Part shown: in pieces, positions 11,863-23,201 of the stretch
How positions within the stretch are numbered: the stretch's first letter is position 1
Layout of the letters: each line of letters begins with the position of its first letter
Origin: Hypomyces perniciosus
Lineage: Eukaryota > Ascomycota > Sordariomycetes > Hypocreales > Hypocreaceae
Length of the DNA: 64,000 bases
Direction: 5' to 3'
NCBI GenBank assembly: GCA_008477525.1
Contig: SPDT01000003.1
Location: 2,604,001 to 2,668,000 of the forward strand
Made by a program: the position numbers and the translations under genes
The notes under the pieces: generated by a model
Told to the model about the DNA's origin: nothing
Seen by the model: the letters and a program-made list of their open reading frames with translations, nothing else
Database searches by the model: none

Positions 11863-14800
11863 CTACTCTGAGAACTGCATTACCCAGACACGACCTGACC
11901 TGCAGCCAATAGCCATCATCGATTCCGCTATAACTGAAGTCGCTGGTCGATACGCCGGGGGAAGCCAGAGCATCGGCTTGCCATCTTTCACAATCCATAT
12001 ACTAGTGCTGTCTATACCGTAGCCATAGCGACTGGCAGGTTGTAGAGAAGTCTCAGTTAATGGCACATCGATACTAGACGCTAGATCCAGATCCAGAGCA
12101 CCAAGATTAGTGTAGAGGCGAGAGTTTGACCTTTTATCGAATGAGAGTTGAGTAGCTATGCCAACTTCGAGCGTCTGGACGCACGCGCTTGTGGCCGTAT
12201 CCCAGACCTTGACTGTCCGATCGTCCGATCCTGAGGCCACCTGCTTGCCATCTGCCGAGAAGGCCACTGATGCCACCTCGCCGCTGTGGCCCTCGAGCGT
12301 CTGGACGCACGCGCCTGTGGCCGTATCCCAGATCTTGACTGTCCCATCGTACGATCCTGAGGCCACCTGCTTGCCATCTGCCGAGAAGGCCACTGATGCC
12401 ACCGCGCCGCTGTGGCCCTTGAGCGTCTGGACGCACGCGCCTCTGGCCGTATCCCAGATCTTGACTGTCTGATCGTCCGATCCTGAGGCCACCTGCTTGC
12501 CATCTGCCGAGAAGGCCACTGATGTCACTAAGTCGCTGTGGCCCTCGAGCGTCTGGACGCAAGGGCTCCAGTTATCCTCAATAATAGGCCTATTAAGCAT
12601 CCACAATGGAATGTCCTGATGGAAAATTTTCCGTATTAAGCTCTGCATAGGACTGAATATAAGCGCAGATGAGTATGTTTGGAGCGGAGCAATCTCGATT
12701 GCCACTTTGCTATGAAGAATAAATCGGCGAGCATCTTGAAGTAAGCTAAATAGCTGCCCTTTAGACGATTGTGCCTAGAATAGTTAGTTGTATTTACAAA
12801 CGTTACGGGAATATAAACCAACCCTAAGCAAGCTTTCAAGTCTTGTTATCGAGATGACACCATCTGACACATTTCGTAGGAGGCTCAAAGCCTCAAGCCA
12901 GTGAAGGAAATGCTCCTGGAGAAACGAAGAGACCGCTCCGTGATCGTCAAGATCATTTCGGTGTAAAGTACTGCTGTCATCGCTATTTCCCTCGCTATTT
13001 CCCTCGCAGAGGTGGCTAGCCCAATGAACACAGGAATATCGAATAGCGGCTAGAGGATCTGGATCCGGCGTGCTAATATCACCAACGAGGAACCCGGGGT
13101 CAGGCAAAGCGTAAATGTTGCTTTGTAACGTTTTAGTCATAGCCTGCAGCGAGCGAGAAAATATGGTATGATGGACGTCCTCACGGCCGGAGGGGAAAAT
13201 CGTAGACCGGGTAGCTTCGTTTGTGATCAAGTGATCTTTTGCTGACTGATGGACGAAATAAACAGTACCGTCACGGATCGTCAGAAACGAGCCGCATTTG
13301 TTGACCAATCTTTCCACCTTGTGCCTATCAGTAAGGTAGCCTTTAAAGCCGGCTAGGATCGATAGTTCCAGCAGAGATAGAGGTCGATATGCGAGAGCTG
13401 CAGTTGAAAGAACCGTTCGACATAGCTTTGGATCGTTGCTTTTGAGGCGACTAATCTGCTGTAGCATTCGAGAGTAAAGCTCCGTCAGATCACTTGGTAT
13501 CTTCTCGAGGATGCTCAAGATATCCGAGGCATCCTCATACTCCGCATACTCCATGTCTTTAAGCTCCTTGAACACGAGGGCAACCCAGAGAAAGGTACCG
13601 TTAGCCTTTTGACGCATCTGGTGGTGGACTTGATCTTGCAGTCCTTTATCGTGAAAAGTTGATGCGAGTTGGGATACTTTATGGCGAATATAAGAATCGA
13701 CGGCGCGAGATACGAGATCAGCGTTTACCTCGAGGCTAAGGCTGGCCGCTCCAGTACCATCAGATACAGCTAACTGACGCTCAATCTCAGGCCAATTCCG
13801 GCTGGATAAGATCCATTTGACGTGAGGCGAAGCCGACAGATTGCGAACAACAAGATCCAACAGCTCCGTCAAGCCTGAAGTACACTCATCAAGAGCATCA
13901 ATGATTAGGTAGGTATCCGTTAAGGCTGGGTCGCGCAGAATGTCTGCAAAGATGTTTGACAGGGCGATCCAGGCATTTGCATCCTTAAAGAGCTCTTTGC
14001 CAGCGTGGTCGTACTTCTTCCGTACATGAGAGATAAGCGACGGCTGCTGGTCGACAAGCATGAAAATCAGACCCCGCAGAACGGCAGTGGCGTTGTTAAT
14101 TCGTTGGTCGGTAGCCTGGCAGAAGAAGTAGGATACAAGACCCGAGTGAGTTGATGGCTTGCTCAATTCATCAATAATACCGCAGAGTAGCATAGTCTTG
14201 CCTTTGCCTGGATCTCCTCTAATCCAAAGCAGTCGGTTTTCCTCGTTATCGAGCCACTGTTGGAAGTCAGGGTTATCCAGGATCCAGCGATAACACTCCT
14301 GCAGCAAACCGCCTTTGGTCTGCTCGATGCGTTTTTTTGTCGTCGTGAGGATCCGTGAGGCGTAAATCTTCCAAACACTGATCATCTTTCTCCGTCATTT
14401 GAGTAGTGTGCTGCGTCTCCGCATGGGTAACAAGCTTCTCAAGATTGGATGTCATTTTCTGGCCCATATAGGCGTTGGAATCGTCACGAAAGACGCCTTC
14501 AGCATTCTGAATCGATTTCAGGCTGCCATCCCAATCATCAAGTTGAACAATATCACGCAAAAAAACCAATCCACGGTGGCGGTAGTACGAGCAGACGCTC
14601 TTGATCTCGTATGAGAGAAGTGCCTTGTAGAGGTCAACAATCTGCGTCTCTAATTCACGCCGAACGCCGGAGAGGCCACTTTCATTAATTTCGTCTTCCT
14701 TCAGGACCACGCTGGACAACTCCCAGTACCAGTCCATCCTCTTAATGACGTATTTAATGCCATTACGGTTGGCCTTCGTCGCGGTGACAGGGTTTTCAAA

Positions 14801-15507
14801 CATCTCGTAGGTAGGTTAGCATATGAATCCTCCTACTTTCCAGGCAGTATTACCTCGAGCGCTACACATACGCCAGTCCAGGCAAGAGCAGCTTGCGGCA
14901 CAGTCTGGACTGCAGAGCTGATGATACTCTTTGCAGAGAGGACAACCTCCATGGCTGTGCCAATAGATCCCTTCACTTTCGCCTCTCGTGCCGTCTTGTC
15001 TAGGCCATCGTGGATGAGCTGTCGCATCTGTTTTCGTCTTGCGTCCGTATCGTCCTGCACGATAATATTCTGTTCAGATTCGCTTCCTGGGGAATCGCAT
15101 GCTTGGCCGCGAAGTTTACGAGACAGGATCTTCTCGTATGCCCGTACCAACGCAGCCTCATTTACCTTCAAGCCATCATACGCTCGATCCCAGAGGCGTT
15201 CGGGCAGGCTTGCAGGTATATTGCCTGTATCGGTGGAGGCGGCTGCCTCGGTAGAGGGCAGATGGTCCAGCAGCGGCGGAGGAGATAGGTTGGCAGGAGC
15301 TGGACATTGCTGGGGGCGAGATGCCAGATCAGGTTGGGACTTATTGATAGCAGGAGCATGCAAAGGTTGAGTCGGAGATACATCGGACACAGTGGATGTA
15401 TTTGCTTGCCCATCGCGGTCGTCTTGTCTTTTCGGGTTGTTAGGTGTAGACGTGTGACCGATTTGACGGGAAATAGTTTTGCGGCGGAACCACTGTCTCC
15501 AAGGCAT
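11863..15507 (-). CDS. NWD-type NLR: NACHT_N - NACHT - WD40 protein (one frame break in an A7 run)
   Basis: Fungal STAND proteins of this architecture act in non-self recognition and heterokaryon incompatibility; the specific role here is inference. Start ATG 15505-15507, exons 15507-14854, 14803-12823 and 12774-11863. Introns are 50 nt (14804-14853) and 48 nt (12775-12822, branch CTAAC), both phase 0. Exon 1 carries the NACHT_N signature LPERLWDRAYDGLKVNEAAL. The NACHT domain has a P-loop GDPGKGKTML and Walker B YLIIDALDEC. The last exon holds three nearly identical 42-residue WD40 repeats (126-bp period, about 12170-12560) plus a degenerate fourth, then a divergent tail. About 1,180 residues in all. 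The protein reads intact only if one A is removed from the A7 run at 14332-14338: DDKKRIEQTKGG is the expected join. Without that, translation ends shortly after. Start and splice sites are otherwise clean. Confidence 0.88.
12170..12560 (-). repeat. Three near-identical 126-bp WD40-coding repeats
   Basis: The phrase coding for CVQTLEGHS recurs at 126-bp spacing (about 12170, 12296, 12422, 12548). Units differ at only a few codons, for example GSDDQT, GSYDGT and GSDDRT. The high nucleotide identity indicates recent homogenisation, known for WD40 arrays of fungal incompatibility genes. Confidence 0.92.
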
Positions 15508-17040
15508 GGCGGTGTTGAGGAGCCTCTGCTAATATAACGACAAGTAGAGCGACGATAGTGTAGGCGAATATTGAATCGATATGCTGGTCTTCACTGTCGT
15601 AGTTGTGATGACTTTCTGGATAGGAGGAAGTTGGGCAGAAGTTAGGCAGCAGTTGGGCGGCAGTTGGCGAGCTTCGGCACAGTCACAAGGCGGCCAATTA
15701 TATTTCAACAAAGCGCGCCAGACATTGTGAGTTGGATCGATAGATATTTTGGATAAGTACCTCAACCTGTTGCTACATAGAGAGATACAGGTTATATTAC
15801 TAATCGTTTATGAAAATGGCGCATCGTAACGTTCTATAGACCATACCGATGTATCAGCGCAAGTACGGAATTGGTGGCAGTTTACGGGCTCCGGGATTTG
15901 AACGGCACTGATAGGAAGATGACTACCTCGGCGGTACGGTCCGTTTCCAGTTTGAACTAGCGTCTTTGAATCAGATCGGCAATGCAAGGTTATATGATTA
16001 GCAATGGAGCATCATGCTCTGATCGTGAGACCATTCGCATATGCCTAGCTCAATGTTCGGTTCAGCCAGTTGGGGACTTTTGGGCTAATAGCAACTAAAT
16101 CATGTAACCTTATTACCGAGGGGCCTGCATATGGCGGCAAATAGCGTTAAATTGCCACAGTCAACTTTTTAAATCGCTTAGCATCCTCCGCTCCATGAAT
16201 GGCACATTGAATGCATTTTAAGCTTACTACCATAATAGAGATGCATTTTAATCAAGATACTAGGGAAGAGCTGTGTCGTGATACGCAGTGCGGTCATGTG
16301 ACTAGCAGACAAAGAGGGGCAGTCATAGAAACCCATAGAAACCCGTCGAAACTTTTCAGAAGCGGACACGTGTCCTTAGTCGCACCAGCTGGATTGCGTT
16401 ATGCAACAATCTCGCCTTCCGCGCTCGTTAACGAATAAGACAACATGGAAGACACACCTTCGCCTTGGCTGTCTATTGGGACCCAACACACCTGTGCTAT
16501 CGCACCGTGATCCATATTTCAGAGGGGGAGATTACTCCGGACGTGAACAGTCTGGTTAATACCACCACTAGACATGTGCTCCATTCACTATGGCTGATAT
16601 GGCTGATGGCAGCGGCAGATAGCAGACGAGTTGTCTGTGATGACAAATCAACAGTCCGAACGACAAAAGCCACCGAGCTACCTGGCCTCGTCACGCAGGG
16701 AGGTCCCAGCGCAGCAGGCCATGCCCGAAGAGCCGCGCGGGAGGCTCTCAAGGCTTGAAGGATGTTCGATAGTCCATCGCCACGACCGGTGTTGTCAATG
16801 CCACTAATGCCGTTTCCCTTTATCAAAAGATCCTAGGCCAAGGGCTTTTGCAGGAGCTTCAACTGGAAGACGGTGCATGTGGTACCGAACTTTCACAGAA
16901 CACAACGCGGATATGCTCCATCTTTTTCTACTACCTAAATTAACATAACTGCTGTTTAAATACGGAGTACACAGAGCTCGTCGGCGATAATAGATTAGGG
17001 CCGACACAAGTTAAGGGATAACTGATGGGATAACTGAGAC
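15508..17040. other. No gene recognised
   Basis: The upstream region of the NACHT gene plus about 1.3 kb without a supportable ORF. One TACGGAGTA motif lies at 16961-16969. Confidence 0.4.
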
Positions 17041-17059
17041 CTGTCGCAACATGCGGGTT

Positions 17060-17390
17060 TATTCCCCGCCGTTAATTTGCGTCTAGTCGGCTTGTGGCCA
17101 TCGCGAACCGGATTGTCGCTCGCACTGCTTTTAGGTTTGGTGTCCATTTGTCGTTATCTGACGGTGACTTTCCTCCCAAGTAGAAGGAGATATTGCCTCT
17201 CTGTGTTTCCATGCATTGGAGCATTTCTGTTCGGTGTGTTTTCCACTTTCTGCATCGAAATAGGAAATGGCCAACTGTTTCTGGTTCGTGCCCGCACTCG
17301 CACAGATCTGACAGTGCTGCATTGATTCGAGAGAGGTAGGCGTTCAAACTTGCTATACCTGTCCTGTCATTAGGTGTCATATGCACTATG
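17060..17390 (-). mobile_element. LINE (Tad1-like) 3'-end fragment
   Basis: Minus-strand translation gives the C-terminal end of a non-LTR retrotransposon polyprotein: TPNDRTGIASLNAYLSRINA, then the Cys/His motif CECGHEPETVGHFLFRCRKW, and KWTPNLKAVRATIRFA with the end SRLDAN and TAA. This motif closes the C-terminus of fungal Tad1-type ORF2 proteins. Everything 5' of it is missing, as expected for 5' truncation at insertion. A second copy at 29535-29785 reads FLF-stop-CRKW at the same place. Confidence 0.85.
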
Positions 17391-17409
17391 ACGACAATAT
17401 ACGTTATAA

Positions 17410-18559
17410 TACGGAGTACGGAGTAATAAAGCAACAATTGGATCTGACTGTTCTCATCCTTGTCTCGCCCTCATCCTAATCTAGTTCTCCCACCTAGCAC
17501 CCCCGCTTTTCCAGCGCCCACCTTCGTTCCTCAAGGCTCTTGACAGCGATCCGGGAACTGGAGAGCGTTCCCCTGTTGAATAACACGGCAGCTGGTCCCT
17601 AAGCTAGTCAGCGCGTCGGCAACAGGTAAGAAGGTACGCACCTCTCTACCTTAGGTGGGGCTAAGGACTAGTTTGTGAAACATTCCAGAATATGACTCTT
17701 GTAGCGTAGGCTTGTTGCTGGCTCCTCTCTCCTAGAACTTGGCCAGCCAGTCGAATACGTACACCCCGATAGCTACCACTTGTCGTGCCCGCGTTTCGGC
17801 CGAACAACTAGACAAAACCCTCCTCTTCAACAAAGCGCTGTTAGCCCGTGAACGAATCGAGGCGGGTACTCTCACGGCTAGCAGAGCCCACCATGGCGGC
17901 GTGCTAAGACACTAGAAGCTTAAACACGCTCAAAGCAAGGAAGAACATGTCCAAAAGCGAAGAGGTATGTATGGCTATAGCCCCGCTACGTCCGGGCAGC
18001 CACCACTACTATTAACTCCCTTTTGCATCGAGATCGATCGCCCTGCGAAGAATCCGATTCCATCGTGAAACCCTGCTCACGTTGAACGAAGCTAGTGTTA
18101 ATGGACTTACTTGCTAGGCGACTTGGCAACTGGGCAAGTGCCTACCTGCCTGCGTAGCCTTTGGCTTAGGGATTTAGGGGCACACCTCCGGCTCGGGGAT
18201 AAGCTTTGGGTATGGTGTAAACAGACCACTGCTCTGCTCTTCTTTATATACTACATGCTTCTCCCACTTGGTTAGCATGACTTGCTCCGTGCGGTCACGT
18301 TCGAGATCCAAAGAAGCGAAGCTTTTGATTGATTGATACAGTGCCTCTTGCACCACATCTCCAACCCTCATTCAATAAACTTACCCGATCAACGCGCACT
18401 CCAGCAATTTGTGTCTCCATCCAGAGAAGCATTGAACCTATCACGAGCACCACTCCGCTACAGAGATTCAGATATTTGCTTGTCGACCCTACCTCTCAAC
18501 CCTCGCAGCAAACACATAAAACCAGCCTTTTACCCACTTTCATTAACCATTCGCCAAAT
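17410..18559. other. No gene recognised
   Basis: Upstream flank of the gene starting at 18560. It opens with a double TACGGAGTACGGAGTA motif (17410-17425) at the edge of the LINE fragment. Confidence 0.4.
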
Positions 18560-19778
18560 ATGCCTAAAAGATCATTTGGTATTGGAGTAGCGGATACTGC
18601 TGGGGATTACACAATGCTGGTGGATAAGGTTCGGCGCAAGGCACGTCCGTTGCCCTGTTGACCCTTATTCACTGAGAGACAGGACAGACATTTTCATGTT
18701 GACATGTGTCGTGTTTCGGTTTCCTCGCCAAATTCTTGCATTTTTCAGAAAACCCCCCCGCTGACAGGCACTGAAGGCAGAACGATCCCACGAGGAGAAC
18801 CAGGAGCGCGCTTATGTTGCCGCCTCACGGCGTACTGACCGACGCATTAAAGCTCGGGTTCAATCCGCCAGAATGGCCAGTGAAATTCACAAGAAGCGCA
18901 CGGGCAAGGGCCTCCGCATCACTAAAGAGATTGTCATGAGAGAGGAGATGTATGAAGAGGAAGACGACGATTTGCCACGCTCATATCGGCTGTTAGGCCC
19001 CCAGCTACAAACAGATTCGCAAGAGCTGAACAAGAGAGTTGAGGCGCTTCTCACCAACAAGTTAGCCACAACACAGCTTCTTGCAGGCAACAGCCAACAG
19101 TGGCGAGAGAATGAAATCAACAAGCTGTTTAATCAGTTTTTCCCCAATGCTCAACTACAAGCTCAACAACTCTCTCAGCACCTTCCAGGACATTACCTCA
19201 TGCACCATGGGGCATATCCCATCCACAGCTTACCAGAAAGTCCTATTACGCCTAACTTGCATGCAGTCAACTACCAACCCGGGACACAACATCAGGACTG
19301 CGGGCAATCAAGGCCAGCCAGTTCTCCAACCGAATTCATCCACCGCAACGCATCACATTCACCCTATATCATAACACCAGGATTCGGTCTAGAGGCGATG
19401 GGGACAGGTGCGAGCCTTAGTAGTGATGGCGGCATGGCCCCAAACACCCCGACAGACTTAGCGCCTAGCCCGTCCGCTTTTACGACAGAGCTTCCTCGTG
19501 AGGCTCGGACATTCTTTCCCAATATGGGCAACGAGGGCGATTGTCCCAAGCCCTTGTACAATCCCCAGGATTGGCTAAAAGCAGGCATGCCTTACGATGC
19601 GTCCGAGATACCTGAGCCCTTAGAGACGGAGAGTTCCCAATCTCTGTTCCCGCCAATTTATTATCAAGACGGTGTGGTACAGCCTCCGAATTTGGACCCA
19701 TTGAATTATAGTTCGGCATCCATAGAGGACAATTGGAATACCTTTACTGACGAAGCTGCGTGGGACAATGATCAATAA
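18560..19778 (+). CDS. Basic-region, bZIP-like regulator, two exons
   Basis: Exons 18560-18628 and 18768-19778, intron 139 nt with acceptor CTGACAG, giving 359 residues. Exon 1 codes MPKRSFGIGVADTAGDYTML. The join continues ALKAERSHEENQERAYVAAS and then RRTDRRIKARVQSARMASEI, a long, very basic helix that resembles a bZIP or SANT-like basic region. It is followed by the acidic EEMYEEEDDDLPRSY and a long Gln/Pro/Ser-rich low-complexity tail ending NWNTFTDEAAWDND, typical of an activation domain. No clear leucine zipper heptads follow the basic region, so the bZIP assignment is tentative. From memory, proteins beginning this way are common in Aspergillus accessory regions. The reading frame is intact. 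Confidence 0.8.
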
Positions 19779-20542
19779 ACCAGGACCGCGAATCCGACAA
19801 TCCACACTCGTCGATTCTTAGGGGGCTCATTTTGTTTGTTCGTTTTGTCTTGACATAATGATGCCTTTCCCTCACATTAACAACTATGCCTGTTAGTGAT
19901 ACGGATTTCCTCTTTCGAATACCCTTCGTGCGCAGGAATCAGATCAGATACCCAGAGATTAGTCGTGAGTTCCAGGAGTTTGGGAGATTGAGAGATTCTG
20001 GAGTCTGCAAGTTTATGCAGTGACAGGGAAAAAAGGGCCGCATTACAGTACTTGTAGAATTTGTTTTTTTGCTGTCCGTTTCAATTACCACTGCTGTCAC
20101 TCTGGACTTCTCAATCTCCATTCTCGGACGAAAGTCAGATTTCCTATACACCCTGTATGTCTCGGGTATTTTCTTGCCTTATCCTCTCTTTCGATCTCTT
20201 CCTTTTCCCAGAGATCAGAGTTCAGGTCTAATAAAGGTGGTGGATAGAGAGAAGATAAACGGGACGGGTATAGTGAGATAGGAGGTGGATGGATGATAGA
20301 AGGGAGACGGCCAAAGGCCTCTTGTCTATTGTGCGTTTGCTGCCGTTTTCCGTCAGCAGTAAGAAGGGTGGGCTTACGAGTCGATGCAAGCAAAAAGGAC
20401 AACGAACAGAAATCTGGCAGCGATAATGTCGGCTGTCAACAAGCCTGCAGCGACCATAACAAAGAGAAGAAAGAGAGGCCTATTCATCCTCCCAGCAGCT
20501 GCATATTCTATCATCCTCGTCAATCGGCTCTCTCATCTTCGC

Positions 20543-20559
20543 CTCCCTTGACTTCCTTC

Positions 20560-20612
<53 letters not shown>
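20543..20612 (+). repeat. (CTTT)n microsatellite
   Basis: A run of about 12 CTTT units gives a spurious Phe/Leu/Ser-rich ORF across it (20293-20697). It lies upstream of the RRM-type gene, possibly in its promoter or 5' leader. Confidence 0.9.
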
Positions 20613-20613
<1 letters not shown>

Positions 20614-21022
20614 ACTTCCACTCCGTCATCCGCCAGCCTCAAGAAGGGAAGATCTAAAGGGAAGGCCCTCGATGCCTCGGAGAGGCGGACGAGATAGCGT
20701 AAAGGGAGACGGATAAGTCATGTAGAGATGCATAACAAGCTTATTACATCGGCGGGACAGAGACAGATGCAAAACTCGCGGCTTAGGCCTAACCCACTAC
20801 ATATTCTTACATCTAATCCTCAAGAGCTTTTTTAGGCTACCTACCTGACCCTATAGCAGCAGTAGTTACTTCATACATTAACAAAACTGGGACACATCGC
20901 TATATTGCATTTATCGCATCCCCGTCGGGCCTTAACAGGCTTTTTAGCCCTTGAATTGAAGCTATTCGCATCCAATTCGGTAAGGGGACTATAAACCTGG
21001 CCACCCGCAAAGCAACGCCGGT

Positions 21023-21817
21023 GTGAGCTACTCTGCAGGTCCCGTCGCGATATTAATGTACAACGCTTCACCAAGCACCGGTCATTGGACCCTAGTCGAT
21101 CCCTATGCCGCAACAAACCCTTGGACGACATATCCGGCAGGGACAATAGGTTATAGCCATGGCTATGGAGAGCAATACTCGCCGAGTGTTGATTATGCTG
21201 GTTGGTCCCTGTATGAGAGCGTACAGTACACGATCCCACATCGCGCTCGACCTGTGGCTGCGTCGTACGCGGGTGCTTACCGCAACACGGCGGAGCCAGT
21301 CAACCTCAATGACTACATTCAAATCGAGCCCCGCAAGATTCTCATTAGGCAACTGTCTCAGCGAGCGACCGTCGAGGAAATTGTGACCTGGATACAGTGT
21401 AAAACAGGACAGTATTCTCAGGAGATTGGTTGCATTGAGGTTCCCCCGAATAACAACGAGAACCGCGTCTGAGGCCATGCCTACGTCATTTTCAAAAGCA
21501 TAGAGGCGGCTCAGGCAGCTCTGAGGCTACTAGACCAGGCCGTTTTTCACGGTCACCAAATCTCGGCTCAGTTTACAAGAGAGTGGATCGCGGTGGACGA
21601 GAAGATGTCCACCCCGATGTCTACTTCCCCAAACAGTCGCAAATATACTGCAGAGGCCCACGATGGTGAATCGAAAAGCCATCGAATGCAATGCCGGGAC
21701 TATCGACCGACCTCCTACTATGGCCACATCAACAAGAATAAGCCGAAGAGGAAGATCATCAAGACCTTAGGTAAGAGGGAAACTAAACCTTCCGAGAGGC
21801 TAAGTCCCTCGAAATGA
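21023..21817 (+). pseudogene. RRM-type RNA-binding protein with one in-frame stop (possible hrmA-like)
   Basis: One frame runs from about 21023 to TGA 21470-21472 and, read through, on to TGA 21815-21817. Upstream of the stop it codes NLNDYIQIEPRKILIRQLSQ and then RATVEEIVTWIQCKTGQYSQ; after it, GHAYVIFKSIEAAQAALRLL and FHGHQISAQFTREW. This is an RRM order: RNP2-like ILIRQLS, RNP1-like GHAYVIF, then the AAQAAL helix. The stop stands where an Arg (CGA) would fit, so a single C-to-T change explains it. The tail is basic (KNKPKRKIIKTLGKRE). Together with the 18560 regulator, this recalls the subtelomeric hrmA-type clusters of Aspergillus fumigatus, but I could not compare sequences. The start is unresolved: first ATG at 21056, or an upstream exon ending at the CTGCAG acceptor near 21036. 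Confidence 0.6.
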
Positions 21818-22456
21818 AGGAGATCGGGACACACCAGAAGGGGAATGAGCCAATAGAGAGGAAGGAGAGGAAAGAGATTCTGGCTGAAAGCTGGCCTGTC
21901 GTTGCAGATGGGTCGTCTCACCAACGCCCTAAGTAGAGGGGAACATGCATCCCTTTTCTCTCGCTCATGTTTTGAGTGTTTTGTGGAGCGAGGCGCCACG
22001 GGCCTTGTTGGCGGAACAGAGCCAGAAATTAGCCGGCGTGGCAGTTTGAGGCTTTCCATGTAGGATTCTCCTTTGAGCGACACAACTTACGTGGGCTTTA
22101 TGTGTGTACATACATACATACATATGTACGTACGCACGAACTCCACGTTATATATATATATATATATGTACTCCGTACCTAATGTGAGAAAGACGAGATA
22201 CGGCTCAATGCTCACGTCAAGGTTTGGTACGTTTCTTGGCTTTGGATGCAATAACTCAGGAGGCCAAAAGTGGACATTCGCAGTATATTAGCTCACTTTC
22301 GTCCACCTTGAGGGACTAACCGTCAGTAAATGAATGGTGCCGCCAAGTGGACGAATGGACACTTTCAGCCATTCGTGCACAAATAGGCAGTTTTTTTTAA
22401 AGCTTTGTATACATACAATGACTCATAAAATCCAGAGTCAACCTATTGTTGGATAC

Positions 22457-22623
22457 TGTTAGATGCACAGGAGTGGCAATTGCAGCATCATGGGGTCATT
22501 GTATTATTGATGATGCTTAGTTGAATGTTCTGTTCTTCTCATCAGGAAACTCCTCTGGGTCATCTATGTTATGTACACCCTGTTTCCGCATACGCCCCAT
22601 ATTGCATAAAGCAATATCCAACA
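22457..22623 (+). mobile_element. Solo LTR, family A, with target duplication GATAC
   Basis: Begins TGTTAGATGCAC and ends TATCCAACA (TG...CA ends). The five bases before (22452-22456) and after (22624-22628) are both GATAC, a perfect target-site duplication. No internal retrotransposon sequence remains. Confidence 0.88.
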
Positions 22624-22806
22624 GATACATACGTCTATCTTATGCATCTGGCCCTGAGACTTTTCTTCCTCAAGCCACTTTTCTTATGGGTCATTTCTTA
22701 TTATCCCCACCCCGGTTTTAGTATAGATGCGGTATATGCCTATATTACAGAAAACTCTATCCAGTACGGAGTACCTTAGACACATACATACTGCTTCATA
22801 CATATC

Positions 22807-23201
22807 TGTTGGATACTGCTTTATAAAGTATGGGGCGTATGCCAAAATAGGGAGTACATAACACAGAGATGTGTCGGATAATACCGGAATGTCGTATTGG
22901 GAATACGAGGTGGACAGCCTTACTTTCACGGTTAAATGCTATTTAAAGAATTGCTTACGCAGCCTCTCTTCGTGTATGTATGCAGATACCGGGGAAGGAA
23001 GCCAATTAACAGGACGAGGAGACAAGAAAATATACACTTTTGATGATATGTTCAGGCTGATTACATGACAGTATATCCAACAAGATGACCCACCTGAGGA
23101 AAAGGGGCTGAAGGGAGAAAAGCTTCCTGACGAGAGGAACGGAACACTCAACCAAGCAATCACGCCATTATGCTGCAATAACCACTCCCGTGCATCTAAC
23201 A
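22807..23201 (-). mobile_element. Solo LTR, family A, interrupted by a nested LTR
   Basis: Reads in reverse relative to the copy at 22457: TGTTGGATACTGC at the left and GTGCATCTAACA at the right. Its middle is split by the element at 22872-23082. Removing that element restores a family-A length. No matching flank duplication was seen. Confidence 0.8.
22872..23082 (+). mobile_element. Nested solo LTR with target duplication AGATG
   Basis: Begins TGTCGGATAATACC and ends ATATCCAACA. AGATG occurs immediately before (22867-22871) and after (23083-23087). It sits inside the family-A LTR, so it inserted later. Its TGTCGGATAA start is shared with family B. Confidence 0.9.

Noticed and set aside
12156..12562. 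Arg/Trp/Gly-rich ORFs on both strands over the WD40 array
   Set aside because: Shadow frames of the repeated WD40 exon; the 126-bp period keeps them open.
20293..20697. 134-codon ORF across the CTTT repeat
   Set aside because: Its Phe/Leu/Ser composition comes from the microsatellite; there is no domain.
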